Positions 5,530 through 5,975 of a stretch of DNA of 5,975 nt are shown here, in pieces; position 1 is the stretch's first letter, and every line of letters starts with the position of its first letter. Position numbers and translations under genes: made by a program. The DNA is from Acinetobacter sp. (GTDB lineage Bacteria > Pseudomonadota > Gammaproteobacteria > Pseudomonadales > Moraxellaceae), in the NCBI GenBank assembly GCA_030152275.1, contig JASLHF010000114.1, positions 1-5,975 of the forward strand, given 5' to 3'. Below the pieces are notes generated by a model, which was not told the origin of the DNA, did not search any database, and saw nothing but the letters and a program-made list of their open reading frames with translations.

Positions 5530-5754
5530 ATGGGTATTGAGTTGATCCAATTGGGTGATCCAGTTGTTTATCGTGATGAGATCGAAGGACTAGACGATAT
5601 CGGTGTTGTCACGAACTCATGTTTGGATAATTTCAAAGTACTTTGGAATGATGAGATGAAATCAAAAGCAGAAAATCCTGAGCAATTACGCCCGGCACGA
5701 GCTGATGAGATCGTTGCTCAAAGCAGACAGGTGAATACAAATGCGATTACCTAA
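5530..5754 (+). CDS. Small phage protein of unknown function, 74 aa
   Basis: I do not recognise it. It is acidic, with a beta-rich looking N-terminal half (IQLGDPVVYRDE, DIGVVTNSC, FKVLWNDE) that could be a small SH3-like barrel, and a charged C-terminal tail; this fold idea is weak. Two adjacent ATGs (5527 and 5530) are possible. AGAGGA at 5518-5523 is 6 nt from the second but only 3 nt from the first, so 5530 is chosen; the first would overlap the upstream stop as TGATG. It overlaps the following HNH gene by 14 nt, so the three genes are probably translated from one message. Confidence 0.7.
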   Translation: MGIELIQLGDPVVYRDEIEGLDDIGVVTNSCLDNFKVLWNDEMKSKAENPEQLRPARADEIVAQSRQVNTNAIT

Positions 5755-5975
5755 ATTAAATGGTTCAAGCTTGCCGACATTGAAAAGCAATCAGCCGACA
5801 TTGCCAGCACCAGAAAAGAACTATGGCAAAGGTCGTGGTGGTCGCCAGTGGCGACGAATCAAGCAGCAGGTCCATGAGCGTGATCAGTGGACCTGTTGTG
5901 GTTGTGGTCGGATAACTATGGACCTTGAATGTGACCACATTGTGAACAAAGCTCAAGGCGGTTCAGATGATCTGG
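5741..5975 (+). CDS. HNH endonuclease, N-terminal part (runs off the window)
   Basis: The visible 78 residues start MRLPKLNGSS at an ATG with ACAGGTG 7 nt upstream. A basic, glycine-rich stretch (28-40, YGKGRGGRQWRRI) leads into RDQWTCCGCG, a zinc-binding CxxC (candidates C52/C53/C55), and ECDHIVNKAQGGSDDL, where Asp65-His66 is the canonical first part of the HNH site. The Asn, CxxCH and C-terminus lie beyond the edge. In many tailed phages a nuclease of this kind sits just before the small terminase gene and assists DNA packaging, so packaging genes are likely next. Unlike the HNH-like gene two positions upstream, this one keeps the Asp-His pair. Confidence 0.88.
   Translation, partial: MRLPKLNGSSLPTLKSNQPTLPAPEKNYGKGRGGRQWRRIKQQVHERDQWTCCGCGRITMDLECDHIVNKAQGGSDDL

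Larger units (their letters stand above)
1..5975. mobile_element. Internal part of a temperate prophage: switch, replication module, start of late region
   Basis: The order CI-like repressor / divergent Cro-like / CII-like / primase / helicase / origin-like repeats / HNH genes is that of a lambdoid-style temperate phage with a P4-type replication module. No integrase, attachment site, excisionase or structural gene is visible, so neither prophage boundary lies in the window. The Acinetobacter-type host is inferred from AT-rich composition and remembered resemblance of the proteins, not from a search. Confidence 0.88.

Noticed and set aside
1..5975. tRNA genes, CRISPR arrays, insertion sequences, toxin-antitoxin or defence genes
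   Set aside because: None seen: no cloverleaf, no regularly spaced long repeats, no transposase, and no recognisable defence protein on either strand.

Overview
The window is the early and replication region of a temperate prophage. Low G+C, gene style and protein resemblances recalled from memory suggest a gammaproteobacterial host of the Acinetobacter type; this host call is inference, since nothing host-specific such as a core gene or att site is present. No integrase or structural gene is in view, so the prophage extends beyond both ends.

Left end (1-905) is the lysis-lysogeny switch. An S24-type, self-cleaving CI-like repressor (minus strand, C-terminus cut off by the window edge) is divergent from a small Cro-like protein. 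The 99-bp gap between them holds three evenly spaced palindromic operators (ideal form AACTAA-N6-TTAGTT) and a sigma70 promoter for the rightward operon.

The rightward early operon (696-4171) is tightly packed: Cro-like protein, CII-like regulator (Phage_CP76 type), a primase with zinc ribbon and Toprim domain (EGYATG motif) and an SF3 helicase. The last two together correspond to the single alpha replication protein of satellite phage P4, but are split into two genes. The split falls inside the C-terminal tail of the Toprim domain, whose conserved DFNDLH segment is encoded at the start of the helicase gene.

Between 4172 and 4553 there is no convincing gene. Instead there are ten short repeats of the form YRTTCACY (one degenerate) in both orientations, AT-only tracts and an inverted repeat. 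Two of the clearest repeat types, TGTTCACC and CGTTCACC, match or nearly match the type I iteron of P4 ori as I recall it. The likely reading is a P4-type replication origin served by the primase and helicase just upstream.

A 157-aa protein of unknown function (4554-5027) follows. Its end overlaps a second pair of the same operators seen in the switch region, 4.4 kb away, flanking and overlapping a second promoter. That promoter leads within about 35-90 bp into two intrinsic terminators. The order (unknown regulator-sized gene, promoter, short leader, terminators, later genes) resembles lambda Q-PR'-tR', with the added feature that the CI-like repressor could bind the promoter directly.

Right end (5177-5975) begins a new overlapping gene cluster: an HNH-fold protein lacking the usual Asp before the first His, a 74-aa protein of unknown function, and a canonical HNH endonuclease cut off by the window edge. 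In many tailed phages an HNH gene of this kind lies just before the terminase genes, so packaging genes probably follow.
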